From positions 3,596,002 to 3,660,001 of the forward strand of contig QCXZ01000138.1 of NCBI GenBank assembly GCA_025024175.1: DNA of 64,000 nt, in the 5' to 3' direction. A model generated the notes under the pieces. That model worked only from the letters and a program-made list of their open reading frames with translations. It was not told where the DNA came from and ran no database searches. Positions 24,636 through 35,879 of the stretch are shown piece after piece (the stretch's first letter is position 1; every line of letters starts with the position of its first letter). This stretch comes from Rhyzopertha dominica. Its lineage: Eukaryota > Arthropoda > Insecta > Coleoptera > Bostrichidae. The translations under genes and the position numbers were made by a program.

Positions 24636-25306
24636 TTTGACCAGTTGCCCTACGAACTGTATTTGTCACAAACGACTCAATAATAATTGACTAAATGTAA
24701 GCATATATATAGGTATGACTGAATAAGTAAAAAATATTGCACTTGGTACGCTTACATGCTGTAAACCTTTCAAATATAAGTCAACACATATGCTTTCAAT
24801 ACTGTTTATAGTAGGAGTAGGATAGTTCCGATTTCTTCTTATTTCGAAAAAAATATACAAGTAGAAACTACGTTTATGACCCTCGGGATTAAAAGAAAAT
24901 TTTAACCTGTGAAGAAACGGGGCAGAAGACGATTGCACACCGCGATCAAAAATTAGAAAGTATGGGCTGCCGCATTGAAATTGGAATGTTTACCATTCAT
25001 GGATATAAAAATGGATACTACTCATTAAATTAGGAAAGAATACGATTTAGTCAAGCATTAAAAGCTATTAGATGAGAAATATTTGTAGTTCAAATAATAA
25101 TACCAAATAACGCTCATTGATTTATGTGTACGTATCTCCTAAGAATTATCTACCGTCAAATTGGTTACTCGTATAAGTTTATCGGACACGTATAAAGTGC
25201 AACAATTTTAAGTGTAGACTATATGGAAGGTTATTCTTGATTCAGCTTTTCGATTTTAAAGAACGTACAAAAAAAAACTTTCCTTAGGGGCATTTTTCAA
25301 CAACCA
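24636..25306. other. Non-coding stretch
   Basis: No motifs recognised. It may include the lost N-terminal part of the neighbouring transposase relic, too decayed to see. Confidence 0.4.
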
Positions 25307-25985
25307 ATGGTAAAAAATTGTTTTACATTAGACACTAAAATAAACTTTTTCGTTATAATAGATCACTGTAATTTAGACTGTCACTATTCACTATACGCTG
25401 ACGAGTTATCTTTGATGATTGGGGACAAGTACTCCATCCTTGGTAAAAAATCTTCTGATATATTGTGTAAAGTTTCGGATTTTTATAAAGACGGAGATTT
25501 ACATAACCCTAAAACTAAAATTAGAAGCATTCAGTATTACAAAAAAAGTTGAAGACTTAATAATTGGACAAGCCATTGCTTGAACGTGATTTGTAAATTG
25601 CATTCGTTAATGTTTTCATCAACCGTGTTATCAAATCACTTTTGGAGAGTCTCCACTTTGAATAATAGTGTTACTATATGTATGGCTAAACCTCTATGCG
25701 TCAGAGTCGTAGACCAAACTTTAAACAATTTAGAATTCTTCCTTTGGCGTATGTATTTATTTTGGAAATAAAAAAATGAGTACGTGTTTTTAATAATAAT
25801 ATACTACATAATAATTGCTATGTACCATGTGCTAGAATTAATGTTGTACATCATTCACCAAATTATCTAATTTTAAGAGTTTTTAATGACTTGCCTTTCA
25901 GCTTAAAGTGCATTAAGACATTTCACAGATTTAAAAGGTTTTTTTACTGGCGCAATGCTTCTATTCGTTGAAGGAATTACATGTA
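25307..25985 (+). pseudogene. Non-LTR RT relic (palm to C-terminus)
   Basis: The plus frame contains HYSLYADELSLMIGDKYSIL, the YADD catalytic box with the second Asp changed to Glu, followed by LHNPKTKI (the usual LN-x-x-KT). The next pieces are FSSTVLSNHFWRVSTLNNSV and CVRVVDQTLNN, matching the Y-x-x-x-WG and QK-x-x-R regions. RVFNDLPFSLKCIKTFHRFK near 25890-25950 matches the terminal YN-LP-x-x-FK block. Deletions and stops separate the pieces. It is a heavily decayed copy in the plus orientation, distinct from those at 3.2, 36-37.7 and 44 kb. Confidence 0.65.
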
Positions 25986-26875
25986 TTTTTTGTCTACAAT
26001 CTAGTATATTCCAAATATTCTTTCTTTCCCACATAACGTAAAAATTATCGTCGGAAACAAACCACTTATTATTATTACATAGTTCATAACGAAATTACTT
26101 GTTACGCTGTATTTTCCGAATCAACAACTGGGAATTTCTTTGGATTTGAAACACTGCATGCCATGTCATAGTGAAAATGCAAGTTACTTCTAAAGCTTTT
26201 CAACGGTATCCATGAACTACTTATCCACTTCCAAGAACTGGCAGTTACTAAATGATTAAATTTAAACCATTATTCGTGAGAATGCGACAAGAACACAAAG
26301 TCTCAAACCTAAAATAACGTCAAAGTTCGTAAAGCCAGCGTCAGATCCTGATGCAGCGATAAAACCTTCTCGACGGAAACCTAATCAAGTGACGCATTCC
26401 CATTGCATATTAATATTACACACAAAAAATGCATATTTTCTTTTTGCTGGCTTCAGTAAACAGGCATCACGCTGCACTTTAAACACAAGCATCATTTTGC
26501 GTACAAACAGCCGACGTATTCGCGATACCCGCGAATTTTGGTTCGTTTAAAGGCGAACTCCGAATTAACTGTATCATGTTGATTTTATGCCGGCAACGGA
26601 ATCGCTAGAGATAATTATTTATGACCTGTTCCGCTTTAAATGTTCTAAATTTAAACTTCTCCCACAACACCTCTTTGATAACATCCCATCTGAGCTATCT
26701 TACGAAAAAGAATGATCGATTAACGGCTTGCGATATCTGAAGGTTAAGAAATTAATTCTGGGCCGCATTTGTGGCTGAAAGACCTCACTATCCATAAAGA
26801 CATTCATTCGTAGCTGTAATTTATCAAAATTTAAACGTATAGCTGCAAAAATATCGTCGACTTTATTATTTTATA
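25986..26875. other. Non-coding stretch
   Basis: No gene recognised. A moderately GC-rich patch lies at about 26280-26640. Confidence 0.4.
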
Positions 26876-27302
26876 TACAGGGTGCTCATGGTAACAGTCT
26901 ACAATAGCTAACTTTTTTATTTGACGCCGTAGACTATTGGTTTAAATGGGGAAGTTTCACGAATTTTTGAGTAAAATTTTGTGGTGTTACAACAAACAAC
27001 TGAACATCAGCTGACCGAGACATCTACTACAAGTTTCGTGAACATCAATTATTTAACATGAGATTTCTTAAAAACAAATGACCTAATGAGCCCCCCAAAT
27101 TTCTGTAGGGTAGTGGTACCATAGTACTATTTTGATGTTCGCGAAACTTGTAGTAGATGATATCTCGGTTAGTTCATGTTCAATTATTGTTTTTTGGCAA
27201 ACACCACAAAAAAAATCATGAAACGTCTCCATTTAAATCACTAGTCTACGGCGTCAAATAAAAACATTAGCTATTGTAGACTGTTACTTTGAACACGCTG
27301 TA
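26876..27302. mobile_element. Fold-back MITE, 427 bp
   Basis: The two ends are long inverted repeats of about 190 bp: the left begins TACAGGGTGCTCATGGTAAC, the right read on the minus strand begins TACAGCGTGTTCAAAGTAAC. Both continue with AGTCTACAATAGCTAA and a shared TTTGACGCCGTAGACTA block, then GTAGTAGATG near the centre. The element sits in a TATA context consistent with TA target duplication. There is no coding capacity. It is a typical mariner-type fold-back MITE. Confidence 0.85.
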
Positions 27303-28548
27303 TATTATATTCATAGTTATCTTGCGGAATTTAATCATTCCGATAGCTTAGGTTGAAACTTTACTCTTAGGAAGGTTATCCTTCAAAGCTTAAAAATAGT
27401 ACCGTATTGTACGCTACTTCATAAAAACTCTAACTTGCGTATTAAACAAATAATTACTCTAGATGTTGAAAACGTTGCCTTGTTATTTCTTTCTCTTTTT
27501 CATCATTTATATGATTAAAAAAACACCTGTTAAAAATGACCACTCCAATATTCATATCCTTTTATGACCAATATTTGCATAGTTTATATATAAATTAAGA
27601 CCTGGTTATGATTTTATTTGTTAATAATACGTTGTACTGCATATTAACTGATCTATATGGTAGATCAGTTTTAATTTTAATTTTTATGTATTTTTCACAA
27701 AAACGATACAATATCACTAACCAGTTTACAAATTGCATATATGAGTATAACAGATAACATATAATATGATTGTACTGCAACACATTTTTAACTAAACTAA
27801 AACAGCTAAAGGTTTTAGTATACAAGGAAGCGAGTATTAGACCTTCTTTGTGCTATGAGAAAAAGATAGGACTGAATGTCACCCCAAAATTATTTACCAA
27901 ATTAATACTTAACAGAACCAAGTCTAATAAATTGTACGTAACAGGATTTAAACTTTTGTGAATTAGCATACACTTCGTAAAATTCAGATATAAAATATTG
28001 GTGCACCAGTGAACTCGATCGTTACTCAAAATTGAACTGTTGACTACTACTCTTGCGGAAGTCATGAAATGGCAGAATTCTAGCTTGTGTTAGATCTGCC
28101 AGATATAAAGAAATCCATCCCAAATCCTTCGCACCACTTCTAAGACCAAAGTTGATCCATTATAAAGAAGTGGAAAGACTTGCTCATATATGCTTAGCAA
28201 AGTTGATCACGCCAAATTATTTTGTTTAACAAAATTGTCTAATTATACTTGTACTTTCTTTAAATTCCGTATCACCAATTAATGGTTCTTCAGCTAACTG
28301 CAATGTTTAAGAATATAATAAATATGAAACATCTACGTCTATTTTTACATTATCTTTGTTACTGTCTGTACTTCCAAGTACATTGCAGTGGCATTTACTC
28401 AGTACCGAGTATTTGGTATAAATAGCTCGGATGCAATTATTAAAACGTATGCAAGTAAGTATAGTCATTATTATAACATACGACGCCATGTAGCGGAGCG
28501 TTCAGAAAGTTTCCAATAATTAATGAGACTTTTTCAACATCCGAACTA
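27303..28548. other. AT-rich non-coding stretch
   Basis: A plus-strand frame at 27770-27961 and an overlapping minus frame are the only sizeable frames, and neither has recognisable motifs. No gene is supported. Confidence 0.4.
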
Positions 28549-28575
28549 TACAGGGCGCAGTCTTCTTTTTCAGGG
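28549..28575 (+). repeat. Solitary TACAGGG transposon end
   Basis: TACAGGGCGCAGTCTTC follows ACTA at 28545-28548. It resembles other TA-flanked ends in the window. No partner end was found. Confidence 0.35.
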
Positions 28576-29777
28576 ATATATGGCTTTCTAAAACGAAAAA
28601 TACTTTGTAATGGTAAATAACAATGTGAAAAGAAAATTTTAAGATGTATCCCATAATTAGCCTAATTAGTATGTCCTATATATCGAGGTAAATAGTAACT
28701 GGAATTTTAATTTATAAAATAATCTTCCAAAAGCTATAAACTTCAGTCTCAATTAGCAATACCCCAAAATACGAAAAAAGGATTCATGCGATCGCATTAT
28801 CCATTTTCTTTTCATCAAATCACCAAAAACCTTCGAAATAACGAAAACAGTTAGTCGTCCTGTTTCTAAGGATCACAGATATGCTAATGAAATACGTATG
28901 TTTGTTTTCCTTTCAGTTGATGGCTACTGTAAAGAGGAACCTACGCCAAGTAAAACACCAGAAAGCTAAATCTTAGATAAATGCATCTCCTATTTATTTG
29001 CGCGCGCTCTTTGCCTGCAGATATATTGACAGAGCGCAAATGAGCGTAGAATCAAAGAACCACCTAATTCATCCAGCTCTATTTTTTTAATATGACATAA
29101 CAATATTTGTTTATATAAAAAATCAGTAGCCAGTTAATAACAAACCTGACTGTGTCAAGTTAGCATGCGGTTAAAATATTAATCAAGCCAAACAATGTTT
29201 GCATTCCACTACTGCTGTCACATTGTTATCGGAATAAGGATCTAATTTTATCACTGCTGTAGAGCAAATGTATGCATCACGTGTGAAACTAGCAAATGTC
29301 ATTGTATTCAGATGTCGAACAGCATAAAGCAATCAGCTCTGATTCTTTCAACATTCCGTACGTCGATATTTTTCTATTTCCGCCCCTATCGTTCTTGATA
29401 AGTATTGATGTGTCGATATTTACATGTAGGTGTCGACATTAAACAGAGCGCCCACTTTCTATTTTAGTGCGGAACAGATAATTTCAATACTACTTATTTA
29501 AAGAACTGTTGTAGACAGCCCAGTGGGAGACACGATTCTCACAGCATGGGGCTAATAGCGAAGCCAACTACAAGTGTGATAACGGTAATGATGTAAATCA
29601 ATCTTATTATTATGCTAATTGGTTAGAAAAGATTTATTTATTATTAATTAGAAATGTAATACAATTAAGAAAATGTTGTCGAACGAAAACATTATCAAAG
29701 AGAAACGAAAAATGAAAAACTCTCCTGGGATACATATATAAAAAACAGTTTTTTATTACACCAAATGTCGCTTGTTT
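28576..29777. other. Non-coding stretch
   Basis: No supported feature. Around 29355-29450 GTCGATATTT occurs twice and TGTCGACATT once, a small repeated motif of unknown meaning. Confidence 0.4.
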
Positions 29778-29900
29778 TATTTCATACAGACAATAGGTCA
29801 AGTACCGGGAATTCGCTTCTCCCTTAAATTTTGCACCTGGAGCCCTCAAAGCTCTATCTTGGGACCCCTACCCTGTCATATACATCTGATAATGAAATCG
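29778..29900 (+). pseudogene. Tiny non-LTR RT fragment
   Basis: The plus frame contains WSPQSSILGPLPCHI, close to the GVPQGSILGPLLF motif of non-LTR reverse transcriptases. RQ-VKY-like residues come just before in another frame. Only about 40 codons are recognisable. Confidence 0.4.
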
Positions 29901-30481
29901 GACGTGGTGGTTTGGATTTTTTTCCATTTTCATCTTTATAACCACGATAGTTTTTTTAGTTTGTTTCTATTTAGTGTGTTGTGTCTTTCTGTCTGATTGC
30001 TTATAATTCATCTGCATGTATCAATGGGCCTAGGTGGAACGATGTTCTCTGTTATTTATCTAATAAGTTCGTTGTTGTGGTTTGACGTAAATAAATTACT
30101 AAAAAAACTTCGGGGTACAGAAAAGAAAAAACAAGAAAACCAACCTATGGAATAGAAACGAACAGCTATGAAGAAAAAGAAGAAGAAAACAGCTCTACTG
30201 GATTCCACCGCGCACTAAATTGTAGTTCACGAAGACCAAGCTAACAGCAGAGAAATGACATGCATTTGTGAAGCAAATTAAGAAAGTGCCTGATTAGTTA
30301 ATGAGACCCTGTTGTAGTAGTAGTAGCTGATGTGTTTAGTTTTCATAGGGCGCAGATGAGTTTCAGAGCAATCTGCAGCTTAGTGATGTCTGGTAAATAA
30401 ATTGGCGGTGTACATCACAATTCACATATGCATTATGCACAATATACCTGTCAGAAAAAAAATTAACTCCGTGCTGTTTAA
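29901..30481. other. Non-coding stretch
   Basis: A purine-rich tract (AAGAAAAAGAAGAAGAAAAC near 30175) and a short TAG repeat near 30315 are present. No gene. Confidence 0.4.
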
Positions 30482-30834
30482 TCATTTGTTGCTATAGAGC
30501 AACCTATTTTAAATTATCTACTATTGATAAATTTATGTTTGCCAGATGGACTGTATTTGACTGGATTGTCCAGTGAAAGAAAAAACTACCTCAAACAAAA
30601 GAAATTGACAGTGATTATATTCGATCAGCATATAAAGTGGTGACTAGATAGCAAACCTATATTCTGAAATACTATATAATAATAAGCAGTATCTTAGTCG
30701 AAAGCAGCTACCGCAATATTTTTAATATGATAGTGGAAGTTCATTTGAGAGGTGGAAATAACATGTATGTTCTGTATTATTATCACCCTATACAATAAAA
30801 ACCCATTAATTTAGTAAACAAAAGTAGTTGGACA
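30482..30834 (+). repeat. Repeat A, left copy
   Basis: It matches 31634-31993 in direct orientation over about 355 bases with few differences. Both begin TCATTTGTTGCTATAGAGC and end AAAGTAGTTGGACA. Trimmed by a few bases the unit starts TG and ends CA like an LTR, but no primer binding site or polypurine tract flanks the interior. Confidence 0.85.
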
Positions 30835-30837
30835 ACT

Positions 30838-30865
30838 AATTAATTAATTAATTAATTGAATTAAT
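30838..30865. repeat. (TTAA)n simple repeat
   Basis: About six AATT/TTAA units lie between repeat A and repeat B. It may mark the recombination or insertion joint. Confidence 0.7.
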
Positions 30866-31604
30866 TTGATGTAAGAGTAGGAGTAACTAGAGAGTCAATT
30901 TGGGAAAATAAATAATAGATTTTAGTCCCTGAATGAGACAAACAGCTTCAAAAGCACGGCGTTTAGTTAAAAGGATTGTTCCATTCGCATTCTGCGAGTA
31001 TTACCGCTATATACTGTATTTATCTGTGTTAACGATAACTAAAAAGTACAGTGTGTTTTCCAAAACAAGAACTTAAACGCTTACGTTAAGTTTTATGCAA
31101 ACATTACGAAGTTAATTTTACCATCATTCCAGCGAACGAAAATTTTCAATCACACGTACAACAGCGGCGAGCATCAGTTACAAAACATCACTTTACCTTC
31201 TAACTGCAGTGCAGTGCGAAATTTTGGTAATCCTCCACCAGTCCATAACGCGCCACTAACACTCAAAAGTCAATAATTTCGAAAACGAAATTTAAAAAAC
31301 ACCCCGCGCTACCCGCACATCAAGCCGCACAGTTGTCCTCGACGATACTAATTCAATAAACGACGCATTTAACGCTACTTCACCCGGCACAAAATGGACT
31401 GGTCCATTTTTTGCCGGATAATCGCTCACGTAGCGACCAGAATACGCCGCAAAAAACGCGCAAAAAGTGCCCGCAAGAATATAAATACCTGGAGCATTTT
31501 ATTTTAACGGGAGGCCCGTTTTGGGTTTACATTTGAGGAGACTGATTGCCGTTTTACCTATTTGAGCGATTAGTGCATACGAGGGTGGTTCAAAAAGTCG
31601 CTAT
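30866..31604 (+). repeat. Dispersed ~750 bp repeat B, copy 2
   Basis: Near-identical to 22552-23310, here lying between the two direct copies of repeat A. It differs by substitutions, a short indel around 31010, and loss of about ten bases near 31540 (GAGACTGATTGCC against GAGACGGGGTTCGCACTG). A TATAAATA motif lies within the GC-rich right half on the plus strand. Confidence 0.8.
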
Positions 31605-31633
31605 CTAATGTTAAGTACAATTCATCGTACTTT

Positions 31634-31993
31634 TCATTTGTTGCTATAGAGCAACCTATTTTTAATTATCTGCTATTCGTAGATTTATGTTTGCCAGATG
31701 GACTGTATTTGACTGGATTGTCCAGTGAAAGAAAAAACCACCTCAAACAAAAGAAACTGACAGTGATTACATTCGATCAGCATATTTAACTTATAAAGTG
31801 GTGACTAGATATCAAATCTATATTTTGAAAAACTATATACTAATAAGCAGTATCTTAGTCGAAAGCTGCTACCAATATTTTTAATATGATAATGGAAGTT
31901 CATCTGAGAGGTGGAAATAACATGTATGTTCCGTATTATTGTCACTCTATACAATAAAAACCTATTAATTTAGTAAACAAAAGTAGTTGGACA
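31634..31993 (+). repeat. Repeat A, right copy
   Basis: Direct copy of 30482-30834 at a period of 1152 bases. It continues on the right into the mariner-like fossil region instead of another B. Confidence 0.85.
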
Positions 31994-32454
31994 TCGTAAA
32001 CTTCTTGGCATTCAGTTTCACGTATGCTTTTATATTTAAAGAGTCGTGATAAGTTGACACCACAGCAGAAAGTTTCGCAATAAACAAGATTGGCGATAAG
32101 TGTGTCCTCTGAAGGTACTCCAGATAATATAGTAATTTCCAAAATTTCCAATAAACTCAGAATATCAATAGACCGTTGACTATCGATTTCCCCCTGATAC
32201 ATCCATGTTTTTTGTTTAACTGTAATTCCCACTCACAACTGGAGTAAATTTATTCAAAAAGATTTTAGATACAGGCGATGCCTTAGACATTGGTTTGCAG
32301 CCTACGGCTTTGTCCAAGTTTGGAACAAATGCTTAAGCACGTCAATTGTAGCTTGAAGAGGGACCAAATTTTATCTTGTCCCTTTAATCGAAAGAGGTAT
32401 CGGATTTGATACCATAAGTTTTACGCAGGCAAGTAAAATATTTCCAAGACAACA
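31994..32454. other. Probable N-terminal region of the next transposase, unreadable
   Basis: Both strands have short protein-like stretches here and none could be matched. Given the plus-strand transposase fossil starting near 32455, it probably holds its 5' UTR and helix-turn-helix part in decayed form. Confidence 0.3.
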
Positions 32455-33089
32455 TTTGTTTCTCTGATGTGCGCTGATGTTGAACAGAATTGAATAAGCA
32501 TAATTGTCGTTGCATTCTGGCATTGTGGGGTCACTTTTTTTAAGGAAATTTAACTGGTGATAGTTATGTGCAGTTATTTTATTTGATTGGCCCATTATTT
32601 GTCCAAGCTCCGGAGAACAGGTAAATATTTCTTTCAATATGACGGAATTCCTCCGCATTATCATGTATGAGTAAGCGTTTTCCCAGATGGATACAGAAGT
32701 AGCTTGATTCGATTCCTTTGGATGCCGTTTATGGGCCCACTTAAAATCTGGAGTTTATACTACTTCACCTTAACCAGCTTCGAGGAAGAACCCTAGTAGT
32801 AGTAGGCAGAAATGTTGCAAAACTTTAGACAAGCGTTTGGAAATATTGATGGAGGTTGCAAGTGGACATTTGGAACAATATATTTAGTAAATGGAATTGT
32901 GCTTTCACAAGCAGTAATCTAGGCAAAAGGAAGAAATCTAGAAAAAGGAAACATGACTGCAGAGGCACTTAAAAGATAGCTCTAGGTTTTTTAATTTAAT
33001 TTTAACCCGATTAAAGATAAAATTGATCTGTTTCAAAACTTTTTCCAAACATGCATAAACTTAAGAGATTTTAGTTGGGATTCCCTGTA
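32455..33089 (+). pseudogene. Mariner-like transposase fossil with 3' end
   Basis: Plus-strand frames give in order: a CFSDV piece and TELNKHNCRC (first catalytic Asp block and its NKHN-x-R motif), GNLTGDSYVQLF, FFQYDGIPPHYHV (the QQDGAPPHY block with the second Asp kept), LWAHLKSGVYTTSP (FLWG-LK-x-VY block) and RLEILMEVASGHLEQYI plus stop near 32892 (usual R-x-x-x-C-x-x-GGH-EH-L end). Several frame changes occur. The large minus-strand frame at 32371-32664 is antisense to it. About 190 bases on, GGGATTCCCTGTA at 33077-33089 looks like its 3' terminal repeat. Confidence 0.7.
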
Positions 33090-35879
33090 TACAGACACTA
33101 AGGAATTTCCTTCCAGGTTGTTGGAAATTAGCTAGAATTAGATTACACTCTAGATACAAAAGTATAAAGTTCTCTACAATTTGGACGTTCAGACCGACCA
33201 TAAACATCCTATTCTTATAGTTATTAAATCAACAGTTTTAGTACAATTAACATAAACAAAGGTTGAAATGGCAGCAAAATAATTAGCAGTATCCATGTAA
33301 TCATTAAATCTATTATTATTGAGACCCGTACAATTTAATGGTGCACTAGAGAAATACGTTTTCAGCATTTAATCATCCCCACTAAGTTTTAGAAAGGTAA
33401 CATAATAACAATCTCAATCAGAAACACGATTGGGGAGAAAAAATCGCAAGTAATCTCATTATTAAACGAAATATCCGTTCGCAACGCATAGTCCGCCTCC
33501 TTCTTATCGGAAACCCGAAGAAAAACACTTAATATATTGCTCTCGGAGGGCTTAACACGTTACCAAAACCGTATTTCGCAGCGCCCCCCAAAACGAAAAA
33601 GATAATTTCATTGCTCGCCGTCGAGAGCATACCGCCCTTTAATCGCGAAAGGGCATGGAAAACACTCGCGGCCAATCGAAAATCGAACGCCGGAAATGAA
33701 TCTCTAATACTGCGACAAATGCGCTAAATTAACGGAAATAATGACTAGGGTGGAAAATTAAGAATCCTTTCAGTAAACATGTAATTTGTTTCGTGCCGAC
33801 GGCGGGAACTGCACACATCCTGGGAGGCAGGAGAAGACGACCGTTCGGCTGTGGCACCGCTGTCTCCATCGCGGGTCATTGTGAATGCATGACAAACTGA
33901 GGAGCCGTAAACACGTGTTCGCAGCTAGTGTAATTTGAGGCACCGGCCGGTCACAAATTATTTCTCTCGGTGTGACACGCAGCAGAGGTGTAAGAGTGAT
34001 CACCTGGCTACTGGAACTACAAGCGGCAGCTAATTCTGAAGATACAATTTCAAGATGGATGTGCTTATGTAGATATCGCAACGATCTACTATTTAGTTTT
34101 TAGTACAATAACATCAGAATCGCACTAAAATTAGAAAGGCTGGGTACATCTCGCTTATATACACAAAATAAATTTGTAGATAACGAAAGAGTCTAAGAAA
34201 AAAAACGTTATTTTGGATGCTCATTACGGAGCACACATAATTATGTATACATGCCAAAGATTCAAATTAATTAAAGTTATAAATAGTTGCAACCGTGTGT
34301 GTATATATCTGATCATTTTATTTAAATCTTACAGTACACGCAGAACAAATTTTGGTCCTTCGATCCCGATTATGCAGTCTAGACATACAAAACTTTGGTC
34401 ATTCGAGCTGGATCTCACAAATTAGTCAATTGAAGTGCCGTGAAACAATTCAGCCCAAGTCAATTTCAACTCATTCTTCTTGTACTCCTTATTTTCTTAT
34501 TGCTATCGTCAATATTTGCAATAGTTTTTAACTGCATCTATCAAAGTTCAGATCAGAGATATATATAATAAAATTGTGAGTAAAACGTTAATAATGATGA
34601 TAGCAGATGTTTTATGTATCTTTGCTGTGTCACACTGTCTAGATTTAATGAAAAATTCAATTGATTGAATTCCATGATGCGTTTGATTCTTTGATACACG
34701 GTAATCCAAAATTAAATATGTACAAAAACCACCCTATTTATACTCGTTCAACCAAAATAGTGAATTTCGACTTACCAGCATTGCGGGGGGTGCAAATTAG
34801 GGATTTCAAGTTTTGTCTTTCTCTTCAAAATAGATGTAGCTAAACGGGTTTTGGGTGTAAGGACCAGCAGATAGAAATAAACATGCAAATGCAGAATATA
34901 CCTAAAGTCAGAGTTCACTATTTTGGTTGGACGAGTTCTGTTACTAATGAAGCAACACGTGCCATAAAATCTTTAAAAAATACGTATGGTAAGCTATGGA
35001 ATTCGATAAAAAACGGTTTGAAATGAAGCAACTGATGGCTCATTGGAAGGAAATCTCACTTGACGTTGCCAAAATTAATTGATGACAATTTCAAAATTAT
35101 ATATTGCTTGAAGAGTTATGCACAGATAAACTTAGATAATGTACTTACCTATATTATCAATTATAGCTTATTAAACAGCTCACAATCACCACTATAATTT
35201 GTCTCTAGAGTATACATTTTTGTAAGCCTACTTTACAACTTTCATTCATACGATTGTAAATTGTAAGAAATTTTATACTTAGGTGTTGCAATGTTTATCT
35301 ATCAATTGGTGGTTTGATATATACAAAAAATTATCTCCACTACAACACTATACAAAGCAGATCTTATATAAAGACAATATCACTGTCATGCATTATACTT
35401 AAGTAGGTACTTATTAAGAAACAGGACTTAATGAATATTGACTCTGAAAATATTATGGGAGAAATTGGCCCAGAATGAGACAAATGACGTCATCCAATAA
35501 ACGGATGAGGTTTTATTATGCAGGATGTTCATTTTCTACGTAATTACATCAAATCAAATTTTCAAGGTAAGCAATATTTAATTAAGCTATATTCACTCGT
35601 CCTTTGGTTATATTTTATATTTAAAAATTGTGAAATACACGATAGTTCGCTACGGGGCTCGAACGCAAATTTTCCACTCCTGTGAAATATGCTTCTTACA
35701 ACTCTCATTATGTAATATGATATTGCAGTTTTAGACGCCTTAGAGACTCGCATATTTTTAACAATACCTAAATGTTTTAATTCGTTTAAGAAACGCTTTA
35801 CTTTACTAACTAGTAGAAAATGATTATTTAGACCTGCATATGTATATTTGCTCTGGAATTTAATTGGTAGGTATTATTT
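33090..35879. other. Intergenic with a GC-richer island; minor coding-like scraps
   Basis: From about 33440 to 34080 the sequence is GC-richer (GCCGTCGAGAGCATACCGCC, CACTCGCGGCCAATCG) with stops in all frames up to 33740 and a 103-codon minus frame afterwards that lacks motifs. It looks like regulatory DNA. Near 34885-35030 a plus frame reads VHYFGWTSSVTNEATRAIKS and continues about 20 codons, a possible fossil of unknown type. Confidence 0.35.

Noticed and set aside
30482..31993. Repeat A pair as LTRs of a small retrotransposon
   Set aside because: TG...CA ends appear only after trimming, and there is no primer binding site, polypurine tract or target duplication.
31942..32232. Minus-strand 96-codon frame as a gene
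   Set aside because: It starts in unknown sequence and ends inside repeat A. No motif, and the neighbouring fossil is on the other strand.
32371..32664. Minus-strand 97-codon frame as a gene
   Set aside because: The plus strand carries clear mariner-like transposase blocks over the same bases.
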